A program made the position numbers and the translations under genes. The notes under the pieces were generated by a model. That model was not told the origin of the DNA. It ran no database searches and was given only the letters and a program-made list of their open reading frames with translations. From Paratractidigestivibacter sp963605405 (GTDB taxonomy: Bacteria > Actinomycetota > Coriobacteriia > Coriobacteriales > Atopobiaceae): a DNA stretch of 57,626 nucleotides. The stretch covers positions 1 to 57,626 of the forward strand of contig CAVCUP010000017.1 of assembly GCA_963605405.1 (NCBI GenBank), read 5' to 3'. Positions 26,812-35,300 of this stretch are shown here, one piece after another (position 1 is the first letter of the stretch; every line of letters starts with the position of its first letter).

Positions 26812-27529
26812 GCCGGCCGCTGCCGGCGCCCGCGCCGACGCCTCCCGCGAGCTGCTCCTTCTCCAGATCTGCGACTCCGTCTTTCCCATAGGCGCGTATT
26901 CGCACAGCTACGGCCTGGAGACCTATATCCAGCTGGGCATCGTTCACGACGAGGAGACGGCCGCCCGCTACGTCGGCCAGCAGGTGCGCTACCCGCTGAC
27001 GTACACGGAGCTCCTCGGCATGCGCCTCGCCTATGAGGCGGCCGCGGCGGGCGACCTTGCCCGCGCGGCCGAGCTCGAGGCGCTCATGGCGGCGGCCAAG
27101 GTGCCGGCCGAGTGCCGCGACGCTTCCCGCCGCATGGCCGCCCGCTTCTGCAAGACCGCCGCGGCGTTTCTCTCCGGGGAGGCCGCCGAGTGCTTCTCGG
27201 CCTACGTGGGCGGGCCTTTCGCGCGCGGCTCGCACATGGTCAACGCGGCCTACGGCGTTTTCTGCGCCATCGCGGGCATCGACGAGCGCGAGCTCCTGCG
27301 TCGCTACCTGTATGCGCAGGTCTCGGCCATGGTCGTCAACTGCGTCAAGACGGTGCCCCTTTCGCAGACGGCGGGGCAGGAGATCCTCTTTGCCTCCGCG
27401 CCCGCGCAGGCAGAGGCCGTGGAGCGCGCGCTTGCCGCCGACGAGTCGCTGCTCGGGCTCTCGATGCCAGGCTTCGACACCCGCTCGATCGAGCACGAGA
27501 CGCTCTACTCGCGTCTGTACATGAGTTGA
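26798..27529 (+). CDS. ureF: Urease accessory protein UreF
   Basis: UreF acts with UreD and UreG in loading nickel into apo-urease. The 243-residue protein has the family start LLLLQICDSVFPIGAYSHSYGLETYIQ (residues 19-45). FCKTAAAFLSGE and GSHMVNAAYGVFCAIAGI lie in the middle, and AMVVNCVKTVPLSQTAGQEIL near the end. ATG 26798 is chosen because the frame further upstream only reads the ureE His-rich tail in another phase. That start overlaps ureE by 14 bases. Confidence 0.94.
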   Translation: MTITEPAAAGARADASRELLLLQICDSVFPIGAYSHSYGLETYIQLGIVHDEETAARYVGQQVRYPLTYTELLGMRLAYEAAAAGDLARAAELEALMAAAKVPAECRDASRRMAARFCKTAAAFLSGEAAECFSAYVGGPFARGSHMVNAAYGVFCAIAGIDERELLRRYLYAQVSAMVVNCVKTVPLSQTAGQEILFASAPAQAEAVERALAADESLLGLSMPGFDTRSIEHETLYSRLYMS

Positions 27530-27594
27530 TCGCCCAGGCGGCCCGGCCTCGCCGCGCGCCGCCTTCTTTGTCCCATCAGGTAAGGAGAAGTTCA

Positions 27595-28206
27595 ATGTCC
27601 TATGTGCGCATCGGCGTGGCCGGCCCCGTCGGGTCCGGCAAGACGGCCCTTATCGAGGCCCTGACCCGCAAGATGGCGGCCGAGTACTCCCTGGGCGTCG
27701 TCACGAACGACATCTACACCAAGGAGGACGCCGAGTTCCTCTGCGCGAACTCCGTCCTGCCGCCCGACCGCATCGTGGGCGTCGAGACGGGCGGCTGCCC
27801 GCACACCGCCATCCGCGAGGACGCGAGCATGAACCTCGAGGCCGTCGAGGCCATGGTCGAGGCCCACCCGGACATCCAGATCATGTTCGTCGAATCCGGC
27901 GGCGACAATCTTTCCGCGACCTTCTCGCCCGAGCTCGCCGACGCGACGATCTTTGTCATCGATGTCTCCGAGGGCGACAAGATCCCGCGCAAGGGCGGCC
28001 CCGGCATCATGCGCTCCGACCTGCTCGTCATTAACAAGATCGACCTCGCGCCCTACGTCGGGGCCTCGCTCGATGTCATGGACCGCGACTCGCGCCGCAT
28101 GCGCGGCGAGCGCCCCTTCGTCTTCACGGATATCCGCGAGGGCACGGGTGTGGACGACGTTGTGGCTTGGATCAAGAAGAGCGTCCTTCTCGAGGATCTC
28201 GCGTGA
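27595..28206 (+). CDS. ureG: Urease accessory GTPase UreG
   Basis: UreG is the SIMIBI-class GTPase that couples GTP hydrolysis to nickel insertion. The 203-residue protein has the P-loop GPVGSGKTAL (residues 10-19). VTNDIYTKEDAEFL (near 38), the nickel-binding Cys-Pro-His in VETGGCPHTAIREDASMN (near 62-79), FVESGGDNLSATFSPELAD and NKIDLAPYVGA follow. ATG 27595 follows AAGGAGA and gives the canonical length. A 65-bp gap separates it from ureF. Confidence 0.97.
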   Translation: MSYVRIGVAGPVGSGKTALIEALTRKMAAEYSLGVVTNDIYTKEDAEFLCANSVLPPDRIVGVETGGCPHTAIREDASMNLEAVEAMVEAHPDIQIMFVESGGDNLSATFSPELADATIFVIDVSEGDKIPRKGGPGIMRSDLLVINKIDLAPYVGASLDVMDRDSRRMRGERPFVFTDIREGTGVDDVVAWIKKSVLLEDLA

Positions 28207-29111
28207 GTCCGAGCGCGGGCACAAACAAGTTCGGTAGGACCTCTGAGCTGGGGCTTGTTGCCGAGCGTCGTGGCGAGAAGACCGTGCTGGCAGGTATTTC
28301 CGCCACAATGCCCTTTCATGTGATGCATCCCTTCGAGATGCCGACCGCGGGCCTCGTCGGGGCCGCTGGGGCCGAGGGCCTGGCCCCGGGCGCCGCCCAG
28401 GTCATGGTCATGTCGACATCGGCCGGCATCATGGCGGGAGACGACCAGGCCATCCGCGTGGAGGTCGGCGCGGGCGCCGCGCTGCAGGTGACGAGCCAGG
28501 CCTTCGAGAAAATACACCGCATGGGGGAGGGAGAGACGGCCCGGCGATCGACGCGCCTCGTGGTCGCCGACGGCGCCTATCTCGATTACTCCCCGCAGCC
28601 GACGATTCCCTTCGCGGGGTCGGCGTATGCCTCCGATACCGCGGCCGAGCTGGCGGGACCGTCTGCCCGCTTGGTCTACCAGGAGGTTCTTTCCTGCGGG
28701 CGCGTGGCTCGAGGCGAGCGCTTCGGGTACCGGAGCTTTCGCAACCACGTGCGCGTGAACGTGGCCGGGTCGCCCGTGTACCTGGACAACGCGGTCTTTG
28801 AGCCGGCTACGATGCCCATGGAGGACTTCGGCCTCTACGAGGGGTTTTCTCACCTGGGCAACCTGGTGCTGATCGGTTGCGGCATCGGTGAGGCGGCCTT
28901 TGCCGATGTGCGCGACTACCTGCGCGACGAGACGGGCGTGATCGGCGCGGCGGCGGGCTCCCCGGTCGGTGCGTCCACGGGCTCTGAGGCCGTGGCGGGC
29001 GGAATCACGCGCCTGGTCTCGGGAGACGTCTGCGTGCGCCTGCTCGGCCACCGTGCCCAGCGCGTGGGCGACGTTCTCGCGCGCGTCCGTGCCCTTCTCG
29101 GCGAGAAGTGA
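28203..29111 (+). CDS. ureD: Urease accessory protein UreD (UreH)
   Basis: UreD is the scaffold that binds apo-urease and opens a nickel tunnel with UreF. The 302-residue protein shows the UreD patterns VMVMSTSAGIMAGDDQAIRVEVGAGAALQVTSQAFEKIHRM near residues 60-100, DYSPQPTIPFAGSAY near 120 and a C-terminal RLLGHRAQRVGDVLARVRALL. The start GTG 28203 overlaps the ureG stop by four bases (GTGA). It is the last gene of ureABCEFGD. Confidence 0.92.
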   Translation: MSPSAGTNKFGRTSELGLVAERRGEKTVLAGISATMPFHVMHPFEMPTAGLVGAAGAEGLAPGAAQVMVMSTSAGIMAGDDQAIRVEVGAGAALQVTSQAFEKIHRMGEGETARRSTRLVVADGAYLDYSPQPTIPFAGSAYASDTAAELAGPSARLVYQEVLSCGRVARGERFGYRSFRNHVRVNVAGSPVYLDNAVFEPATMPMEDFGLYEGFSHLGNLVLIGCGIGEAAFADVRDYLRDETGVIGAAAGSPVGASTGSEAVAGGITRLVSGDVCVRLLGHRAQRVGDVLARVRALLGEK

Positions 29112-29136
29112 CGGGGTTAAGGGACGAGGCAGACGA

Positions 29137-29186
29137 GGGCCGCCCCTTCGCCCGTAAAGCGCGCAGGACGAAGGGGCGGCCCTTTT
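29137..29186 (+). terminator. Terminator of the urease operon
   Basis: A perfect 14-bp stem (29137-29150 with 29169-29182) is followed by TTTT at 29183-29186. It lies 25 bp after the ureD stop. Confidence 0.85.
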
Positions 29187-29195
29187 CCCCTATCC

Positions 29196-29237
29196 AAATG
29201 CCGGGCCCCTTGGGAGATTCCAAGGGGCCCGGCATTT
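29196..29237 (-). terminator. Strong hairpin terminator, convergent side
   Basis: A perfect 18-bp inverted repeat (29196-29213 with 29220-29237) has a six-base loop and AAA/TTT at its outer ends, so it can work in both directions. It lies 34 bp beyond the GH13 gene's stop and probably ends the PTS operon. Confidence 0.8.
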
Positions 29238-29270
29238 GTGTGCGTTCCTGTGGGGTTTGCGTCTCTTGGC

Positions 29271-30959
29271 TTACCTCACGGCGTAGACGACGGCGCCGTA
29301 GGGCTCGAGGGCGACGGTGCGCGAAAGCTCGTCCGCCGCGCTCTCCTCGTTGGAGATCACGAGCTCGCTCGACTCCCACGCGACCTCGGCGGGAAGCTCG
29401 AACTCGACGTCCTTATCGCTGAAGTTGCACAGCACCACGAGCGTCTCGTCCTCGGCGCGGCGCAGGTAGGCCCACACGTTCTCGTCTGCGGGCGCCAGGT
29501 CCACGTAGCGGCCGTCCGTCACGCTCGCGCGCTCGTGCCTCAGGGCAATGAGACGCTGGTAGAAGTAGTAGACGGAATCGGGGTCGGCCATCGCCGACTC
29601 GACGTTGACCTGCTCCTTGTTCGGGTTCGCCTCAATCCACGGCTCGCCCTCGGTAAAGCCGGCGGCGTGCCCGGCGTTCCACTGCATCGGCGTGCGCGAG
29701 TTGTCGCGCGACTTGAGGCGCAGCAGCTCGAGCGTGTCCTCGGCCGAGAAGCCCTTGCGCCCGGTGAAGTCGCGGAACGTGTCCAGCGCCTCGACGTCGC
29801 GGTACTGCTCGATGGACGTGAAGCCGGCGTTGGTCATGCCGATCTCCTCGCCCTCGTAGATGTAGGGCGTGCCCTGCTGCAGGTGAAGCGCCACGCCGAG
29901 CATCTTCGCGGACTTGACGCGCCACTGCTCGGAGTCGTTGCCGAAGCGCGTCACGGCGCGGGCCTGGTCGTGGTTGGACCAGTAGAGGCTGTTCCACCCG
30001 CCGCATGCGGCCATCTTGTCTTGCCACTCGTCCATCACGCGCTTGAGGTCGGGCAGGTAGACGCGGGTCAGCGCGTACTTGCCGTTCTCGTCGTAATCCA
30101 GGTGCATGTGGTCGAAGTGGAAGACCATGTCGAGCTCGCCGCGGCCCGCGCCCACGTAATCCATGGCCTGGTCGGCCGAGGTGTGGGGCGCCTCGCCCAC
30201 GGTCATGATGCCGGGGTACTTGGAGAGGACCTCGCGGTTCATCTCCTGCAGGTACTCGTGCACGTGCGGGCCGGTGGCGCAGCCGGCGTAGTAGCTGCCG
30301 TAAGCCTTGTTCTGGATCACGGGGCCGTCGGGCAGCGCCGGGTCCTTGGAAATGAGGGTGATGACGTCCATGCGGAAGCCGTCGATGCCCTTGTCCAGCC
30401 AGAAGCGCATCTCGTCGTAAACGGCCTCGCGCACGGCCGGGTTGTCCCAGTTGAGGTCGCACTGGCCCTCCGCGAAGCAGTGCAGGTAGTACTGGCCCAC
30501 GCTCTCCACGTACTTCCAGGCCGGGCCGCCGAAGCTCGAGCCCCAGTTGTTGGGGATCTCGTCGCGCCAGATGTAGTAGTCGTGGTAGGGGTTCTCGCGG
30601 CTCTTGCAGGCCTCCTGGAACCAAACGTGCTGGTCGGAGGTGTGGTTAACCACCAGGTCGAGGATGATCTTGAGGCCCTTCTCGTGCGCCTCGGCAAGAA
30701 GCGCGTCGAAGTCTGCCATGGTGCCGAGCGTGGGCTCGACGGCGCGGTAGTCGGCGATGTCGTAGCCGTTGTCGACCTGCGGGGAGGCGAAGATCGGGTT
30801 CAGCCAGACCACGTCCGCGCCCAGGCCGGCCAGGTAGTCGAGCTTGGAGCGGATGCCGTTGAGGTCGCCCATGCCGTCGCCGTCGGAGTCGCAGAAGCTC
30901 TTGGGGTAGGCCTGGTAGACGACCGCGGACTTCCACCACTCGGGGTTACTCGTCGTCAT
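29271..30959 (-). CDS. GH13 alpha-glucosidase, oligo-1,6-glucosidase type
   Basis: This cytoplasmic enzyme hydrolyses short alpha-glucosides. The 562-residue protein fits GH13 subfamily 31. QVDNGYDIADY and LDLVVNHTSDQHVWF lie in the first third. PNNWGSSFGGPAWKY, the nucleophile region DGFRMDVITLISK (Asp198), the acid/base TVGEAPH and WSNHDQAR with the stabilising Asp follow. The residue after the nucleophile is Val199, the version associated with alpha-1,6 specificity in this subfamily. It overlaps the end of the EIIA gene by 14 bases and is the last gene of the PTS operon, so isomaltose-type sugars are likely. If the PTS phosphorylates the sugar first, the enzyme may meet a phosphorylated substrate. 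Confidence 0.9.
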   Translation of the reverse strand: MTTSNPEWWKSAVVYQAYPKSFCDSDGDGMGDLNGIRSKLDYLAGLGADVVWLNPIFASPQVDNGYDIADYRAVEPTLGTMADFDALLAEAHEKGLKIILDLVVNHTSDQHVWFQEACKSRENPYHDYYIWRDEIPNNWGSSFGGPAWKYVESVGQYYLHCFAEGQCDLNWDNPAVREAVYDEMRFWLDKGIDGFRMDVITLISKDPALPDGPVIQNKAYGSYYAGCATGPHVHEYLQEMNREVLSKYPGIMTVGEAPHTSADQAMDYVGAGRGELDMVFHFDHMHLDYDENGKYALTRVYLPDLKRVMDEWQDKMAACGGWNSLYWSNHDQARAVTRFGNDSEQWRVKSAKMLGVALHLQQGTPYIYEGEEIGMTNAGFTSIEQYRDVEALDTFRDFTGRKGFSAEDTLELLRLKSRDNSRTPMQWNAGHAAGFTEGEPWIEANPNKEQVNVESAMADPDSVYYFYQRLIALRHERASVTDGRYVDLAPADENVWAYLRRAEDETLVVLCNFSDKDVEFELPAEVAWESSELVISNEESAADELSRTVALEPYGAVVYAVR

Positions 30960-31368
30960 CGTCGTCTCCCATCTGCGCGGCGAGGTCGTTCGCGTACTTG
31001 ATCTCGGACTTCGCGTCCTCCACGATCTCGCGCACGCGCTCGGCGCTGAGGTAGTCGTCGGCCGGCTCCAGCGCGAAGACGAGCGCGAGCGGCAGGTTCA
31101 TGCCGCTGACCACGTGGGTGTGCGGGCGGGCGAGGTAGCGGAAGAACTGCTGGTTCACGCTGCCGGAGTTGAGGTCGGTGAGGACGACGGCCTCGTCGGC
31201 GTCGTCGAGCTTGGCCATCACGGCGTCGACCGCGGCGTCGACGGGGGAGTTGTCCATGTAGGCGGCGAGGGAGCGGACCTCGGCCGCTCCGCCGGAGATG
31301 AAGTCCAGCGTGTCTTTGAGGCCCTCGGCCATGGTGTGGTGGGAGGCCAGGATGAGTATTCTCTTCAT
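30946..31368 (-). CDS. PTS EIIA component, mannose family
   Basis: The 140-residue EIIA relays phosphate from HPr to EIIB. The phospho-histidine is in ILASHHTMAEGLKDTL (residues 6-21), and VLTDLNSGSVNQQFFRYL near 63-80 and VVSGMNLPLALVFAL near 86-100 complete the EIIA-Man fold. The C-terminus is a run of acidic residues. It lies 78 bp after the EIID gene and overlaps the glucosidase start. Confidence 0.92.
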   Translation of the reverse strand: MKRILILASHHTMAEGLKDTLDFISGGAAEVRSLAAYMDNSPVDAAVDAVMAKLDDADEAVVLTDLNSGSVNQQFFRYLARPHTHVVSGMNLPLALVFALEPADDYLSAERVREIVEDAKSEIKYANDLAAQMGDDDDDE

Positions 31369-31446
31369 TGCTTCTTCCTAACGGGTGACGTGGCAAGAAG
31401 GGCGCCGGCGGGGGAGGCCGGCGCCCCGGGGAAGCGGGCCTTCTCG

Positions 31447-32286
31447 CTAGACGGCCAGGATGCCGAAGAACGAGCACACGAGCGAGATGGCGATGAGAAG
31501 CAGGATGAGCTTGGTCGGGGTCCACTTCTTGTTGCCGAGCAGCTTGTACACGAGCACGGTGAGAAGGACCGGGAGCAGTGACGGCATGATCTTGTCGAGG
31601 ATGTCGGTCTGCAGGTTGAGCGCGACCTCGCCGACCTGGAACTCGAGGGCGGTCGTCACCTTGACGGACGTGGCGATAAGCGCGCCCACGACGGAGAGGC
31701 CCATGATGGAGGCCGCCTCGGTAAAGACGGAGAGCTTCTCGCCGAGCTCGCTCACGAGCTTGGTGCCGGAGGTGTAGCCCACCTCGAAGAGCTTGCGCTT
31801 GACGAACCAGAACGCGACGTTGCAGGCGAACCAGACGATGGCGCCGAGCGGGTTGCCCTGCTGGGCCATGTAGCCGGCGATGGAGCCCATGATGGTGGGC
31901 CAAAGCACCCAGACGATGGTGTCGCCGACGCCGGAGAAGGGGCCCATGAGGGAGGTCTTGAGGGACTGGACGGCGTCCTTGGCGGCGATGCCGTCGCGCT
32001 CCTCGGTGGCGGTGGTGGCGCCCAGGATCATCGAGGCCATGCAGGTCGTGGCGTTGAAGTAATTAAAGTGGTTGTTGAGGGCGGCCTTGTACTCCTCGTC
32101 GTCCTTGTAGACCTTGCGCAGGACCGGGGCGAGCGCCCAGGCCACGGCGGCGCCCATCTGGGACTCGTAGTTGAAGATGTTGCAGGCCATGAAGTTGTAG
32201 CGGTCGGCTGCCTTCTTCAAGTCGGCCTTGGTCACCTGGTAGCGGCCGTCGGCGGTGGCGTTAAGCTCGGTGTTCTCGTTACTCAT
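31447..32286 (-). CDS. PTS EIID component, mannose family
   Basis: This membrane subunit pairs with EIIC to form the sugar channel. The 279-residue protein has FMACNIFNYESQMGAAVAWALAPVL near residue 32, NNHFNYFNATTCMASMILGAT near 70 and SLMGPFSGVGDTIVWVLWPTIMGSIAG near 110, all typical of EIID. C-terminal membrane helices lie near 225-275. ATG 32286 has GGGGGA eight bases upstream; ATG 32295 in frame would add three residues. It overlaps the EIIC end by eight bases. Confidence 0.93.
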   Translation of the reverse strand: MSNENTELNATADGRYQVTKADLKKAADRYNFMACNIFNYESQMGAAVAWALAPVLRKVYKDDEEYKAALNNHFNYFNATTCMASMILGATTATEERDGIAAKDAVQSLKTSLMGPFSGVGDTIVWVLWPTIMGSIAGYMAQQGNPLGAIVWFACNVAFWFVKRKLFEVGYTSGTKLVSELGEKLSVFTEAASIMGLSVVGALIATSVKVTTALEFQVGEVALNLQTDILDKIMPSLLPVLLTVLVYKLLGNKKWTPTKLILLLIAISLVCSFFGILAV

Positions 32287-33067
32287 CGAAGTCATCCCCC
32301 ATGTCGGAAGCGTCGGTCGCGGCGGCGACGGCGGTCTCGGTCTTGTTGATCTGGGTCGTGAAGTACCAGAAAGCGGCGGCGAAGCCCACGATCGCGATGC
32401 CCAGGACGGGGACGCCCAGGTAGGCGGAGAGCACGAAGCCGATGAGGATCATGGGCAGGAACTTCTTGACGGGCATGTAGCGCATGAGCATGCCGACGCC
32501 GACGACAGGGAGCATGCCCGCGGCGATGGAGAGGCCGTTGGTGACCCACTCGGGGATGAACTCGAGCACGAAGTTGACCACGGTGGAGCCGAAGAGGATG
32601 ACGAGCAGGGTGGGCAGCAGGGTCTGCAGCGAGCAGATGGCGGGGCCGAGGAGCGCGATGCGATTCATCTTGTCCCACTGGCCGGCGTTGTTGTAGTCCT
32701 GCATCTTGTGGGCGACGAAGTTGTTGACGATGCGGATGACGACTTCGAGCTGGATGGCGAGAAGGCCGACGGGCAGGCCGACCGCGATGGCGGCGTCGGT
32801 GCCGGTGCCGGTGCGCACGGCGATGAAGGTGCCGACGATGGTGGCCAGGCCGTAGTTGGGGGCGGAGGAGCCGCCGAGCGCCGCGACGCCCAGGCTCATG
32901 AGCTGGAACGTGCCGCCGATGACGAGGCCGGTGTTGACGTCGCCCATGATGAGGCCGGTGATGAGGCCGACGATGACGCCGAACCAGCTCATGACCACGG
33001 GGCCGTTCTGGTCGATGGTCATCCACCCGGCGACTATGAGCACGAGCAGGTCTTGCAGGATTTCCAT
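32279..33067 (-). CDS. PTS EIIC component, mannose family
   Basis: The 262-residue integral membrane permease has about seven to eight helices. GWMTIDQNGPVVMSWFGVIVGLITGLIMGDVNTGLVIGGTFQLMSLGV (residues 15-62) and YGLATIVGTFIAVRTGTGTDAAIAVGLPVGLL near 72-102 are characteristic of EIIC-Man. The short cytoplasmic tail is acidic (DMGDDFDE). Gene order B-C-D-A differs from the E. coli man operon (AB-C-D). Confidence 0.93.
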   Translation of the reverse strand: MEILQDLLVLIVAGWMTIDQNGPVVMSWFGVIVGLITGLIMGDVNTGLVIGGTFQLMSLGVAALGGSSAPNYGLATIVGTFIAVRTGTGTDAAIAVGLPVGLLAIQLEVVIRIVNNFVAHKMQDYNNAGQWDKMNRIALLGPAICSLQTLLPTLLVILFGSTVVNFVLEFIPEWVTNGLSIAAGMLPVVGVGMLMRYMPVKKFLPMILIGFVLSAYLGVPVLGIAIVGFAAAFWYFTTQINKTETAVAAATDASDMGDDFDE

Positions 33068-33187
33068 GGTGCTTCCCTTCTTTGCGTGAGGGTTCTTCTG
33101 TGCCGGCGGCGCGGGGTCGGGCGAACGCGCTGCTCCGCGCCGCCGGCGTTATGGCAAGAAGCGAGGTGCCTTGCGAGGGGAGGGCGC

Positions 33188-33646
33188 CTAGAACGGCTGC
33201 TCCTCGTCGGTGGGCACGTACTGGATCACGACGGGCACGCCGCGCGACTTGATGGCCTCGAGGTCGTCGCGCTCCTTCTGGTTGAGCGCGATGAACTTGG
33301 TCACGGGCTCGCGGCCCTCCTCGTTGAAGATGATGCCGAGGTCGACCTTGGGGATCTGGACGCCGCCGTCGATGAGGCGGATGAGGGTCTCGGGCTCCTT
33401 GACGAGCACGAGGACGTTCTGGCCGTCGTACTTGCCGGCGGCGAAGTTGGTCACGGCCGTGTCCACGCTGATGACCGAGACGCCGGTGCCCGCGGGCTTG
33501 GCCATGCGCATGCTGGCCTTGATGGCCTCGTTGTCGCAGAGCTGGTCGTCCACGACCATGAAGCGCTTGACCTTGAAGGCCGGCGCGACCTGGTTGACAA
33601 CGATGCCGTGGATGAGGCGCTGGTCGATTCGAGCGAGAACTACCAT
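33188..33646 (-). CDS. PTS EIIB component, mannose family
   Basis: This EIIB passes phosphate to the sugar during uptake. The active His lies in LARIDQRLIHGIV (residues 4-16), followed by RFMVVDDQLCDNEAIKASMRMAKP and VLVLVKEPETLIRLIDGGV. Length is 152 residues. ATG 33646 is chosen because AAGGAG sits six bases upstream; an ATG seven codons earlier lacks this. It is the first gene of the PTS operon, downstream of a LacI-type operator. Confidence 0.92.
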   Translation of the reverse strand: MVVLARIDQRLIHGIVVNQVAPAFKVKRFMVVDDQLCDNEAIKASMRMAKPAGTGVSVISVDTAVTNFAAGKYDGQNVLVLVKEPETLIRLIDGGVQIPKVDLGIIFNEEGREPVTKFIALNQKERDDLEAIKSRGVPVVIQYVPTDEEQPF

Positions 33647-33710
33647 GAGGGGCTCCTTCCCTCCCATGCGTCCCGGCGGGACGCGTTTTTCGGCGTGCTG
33701 TATCGCAAAC

Positions 33711-33724
33711 TGGTATCGATACCA
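33711..33724. promoter_or_regulatory. LacI-type operator of the PTS operon
   Basis: TGGTATCGATACCA is a perfect 14-bp palindrome with the central CG usual for LacI-family operators. It lies 65 bp upstream of the EIIB start and beside a possible -35 box TTTACA on the minus strand (33730-33735). The adjacent LacI gene is the obvious regulator. Confidence 0.85.
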
Positions 33725-33812
33725 ATTTGTTGTAAATAAGAAGGCCGCGAGGGCCTTGGGTTAATGCGAGGGGGTGCGGCGGCCTTGGGGCGGGCGCCGG
33801 GTAGGGATGAGG

Positions 33813-34823
33813 CTACGTGGACGAGCGGACGATGAGCTCGAGGTTGAGCGCGTGGCGCACGGGCTCTGAGGTGCCGCTCTCGGACATCTGGCGCAGGAGA
33901 TCCTGTGCCACGAGGGTGCCCTCTTCCTCAATGGGTTGGCGGATGGTTGTTAGCGGAACCGGGAGAACCTGGGCCATGGGCTGGTCGTCGACGCCGATGA
34001 TCGCCAGGTCAGAGGGCACATCGAGCCTGCAGCGCAGGGCCTCGAGCTCGATTCCGGCGGCGACCTCGTCGGAACCGGCGATGATCGCGTTCGGGCGCTC
34101 GGGCATCATGATGAGGCGGCGCATGACGTTGCGCCCGTCTTCGAGGGTGTTCACGCCCTCGAAGTACCACTCGCGGTTCGGCTCGACGCCGCGCGAGGCG
34201 AGCGCGTCGAGGTAGCCGCGATAGCGGTCGGAGTCGAGGTCGGAGTCCTTGGGGCGCAGCTCAAGGTCCTTGTAGCCGGTGCAGTAGCCGATTTTTTTGT
34301 AGCCGCTGCCCAGCAGGTACTGGGTCGCGCCGAAGAAGCCGTCGTACTGGCGGCCGAAGACCTGGGTCACGGAGTCGTCGGCGTTGTACTCGTCGCACAC
34401 GGCGATGGCGCCGAACTTGGCGTAGCTGCAGATGAGGTCCCAGTCGTTCTCGATGGAGCACAGGATGATGCCGTCGGCGTGCTGCATCTTGAGCAGGTCG
34501 AGGGCCTCGGCCTCGCAGCCTTTCTCGCCCTGGGTCTGGGTGATGAGGGTACGGTAGCCGTGGCGGCGGCAGGTCTTCTCGATTGCGTCCACGAGCTGGG
34601 CAAAGAAGTTGTTCGTGAGGGTGGGCACGGCGACTGCGACGTTGCCGGAGCCGGAGCCGCGCATCTGGCGGGCGGCCTGCAGGGGAGCATAGCCGAGCTC
34701 GTCCATGGCGGCGAGCACGCGCTCGCGCTTGGCCTCCGAGACGTGGGGCTTGTTGTTGATCACGCGCGAGACGGTCGCGACGGAGAGACCGGAGAGACGC
34801 GCGACGTCTGAAATCGTTGCCAT
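33813..34823 (-). CDS. LacI-family transcriptional regulator
   Basis: The 336-residue repressor has the N-terminal helix-turn-helix ATISDVARLSGLSVATVSRVINNKPHVSEAKRERVLAAM (residues 2-40). The hinge helix LGYAPLQAARQMRG and a periplasmic-binding-like sugar domain with NAIIAGSDEVAAG and IGVDDQPMAQVLPVPLTTIRQP follow. It is transcribed in the same direction as the PTS-glucosidase operon just downstream. It probably responds to an alpha-glucoside. Confidence 0.94.
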   Translation of the reverse strand: MATISDVARLSGLSVATVSRVINNKPHVSEAKRERVLAAMDELGYAPLQAARQMRGSGSGNVAVAVPTLTNNFFAQLVDAIEKTCRRHGYRTLITQTQGEKGCEAEALDLLKMQHADGIILCSIENDWDLICSYAKFGAIAVCDEYNADDSVTQVFGRQYDGFFGATQYLLGSGYKKIGYCTGYKDLELRPKDSDLDSDRYRGYLDALASRGVEPNREWYFEGVNTLEDGRNVMRRLIMMPERPNAIIAGSDEVAAGIELEALRCRLDVPSDLAIIGVDDQPMAQVLPVPLTTIRQPIEEEGTLVAQDLLRQMSESGTSEPVRHALNLELIVRSST

Positions 34824-34898
34824 TTCCTGTCCTCCCTCGTAGAGCTCGTGTTTGACGCTATTTAGAATACGCTGATTGAAAATGACTGCAAGTGAAAA

Positions 34899-34914
34899 TT
34901 GGTATCGTTTACAA
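34899..34914. promoter_or_regulatory. Second LacI-type operator, upstream of the regulator gene
   Basis: TTGGTATCGTTTACAA shares the left half TTGGTATCG with the perfect operator at 33711 and keeps the central CG, but its right half is imperfect. It lies about 75 bp upstream of the LacI gene start, consistent with autoregulation. Confidence 0.7.
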
Positions 34915-35023
34915 TTTCACGCTCAATCAGCCGCTCGCCGGCATTTCATGACCGTTCGCCGCCCGCGAGCGGTCGCTGGCGTGCCGGTTCGCGTGACGCG
35001 TCGGCCGTTGGCGGACATGCTTT

Positions 35024-35079
35024 CGCCGAGCCGCCGAGCCGCCGAGCCGCCGAGCCGCCGAGCCGCCGAGCCGCCGAGC
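35024..35079. repeat. Seven tandem copies of an 8-bp unit
   Basis: CGCCGAGC is repeated seven times without a change (35024-35079), followed by C-rich sequence. Such octamer runs are prone to slippage. It lies about 220 bp upstream of the cysteine hydrolase start, outside any gene that I support. Confidence 0.9.
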
Positions 35080-35300
35080 CCCCGGCCCCGGCCCTGAGCT
35101 CCTGGCCTGCTGGCATCGTGCGCCGTGCGTCGTGTGCCGAGCGCCGGGTCGTCGCGCAGCCGGATAGTCTCACTACTGGGCGCCGCGAGCCTTACGGCCG
35201 GATTGTTGATTGTCGTTGGCTGCGCGTCGCGCGCGGGGGCTTCGGTTGTCGGGAGGGCGTACCATTTGGGCGTAAAACCATAACCGAGGGGAGCATCACA

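Larger units (their letters stand above)
34824..35300. other. 477-bp intergenic region between lacI-type gene and cysteine hydrolase
   Basis: Apart from the operator at 34899-34914 and the octamer tandem repeat at 35024-35079 I see no gene or RNA. The cysteine hydrolase has AGGGGAG about ten bases before its ATG. Confidence 0.5.

Noticed and set aside
35160..35190. Isolated copy of the array A core (ACTACTGGGCGCCG)
   Set aside because: Only one short match without a 41-bp neighbour; most likely chance in GC-rich DNA.
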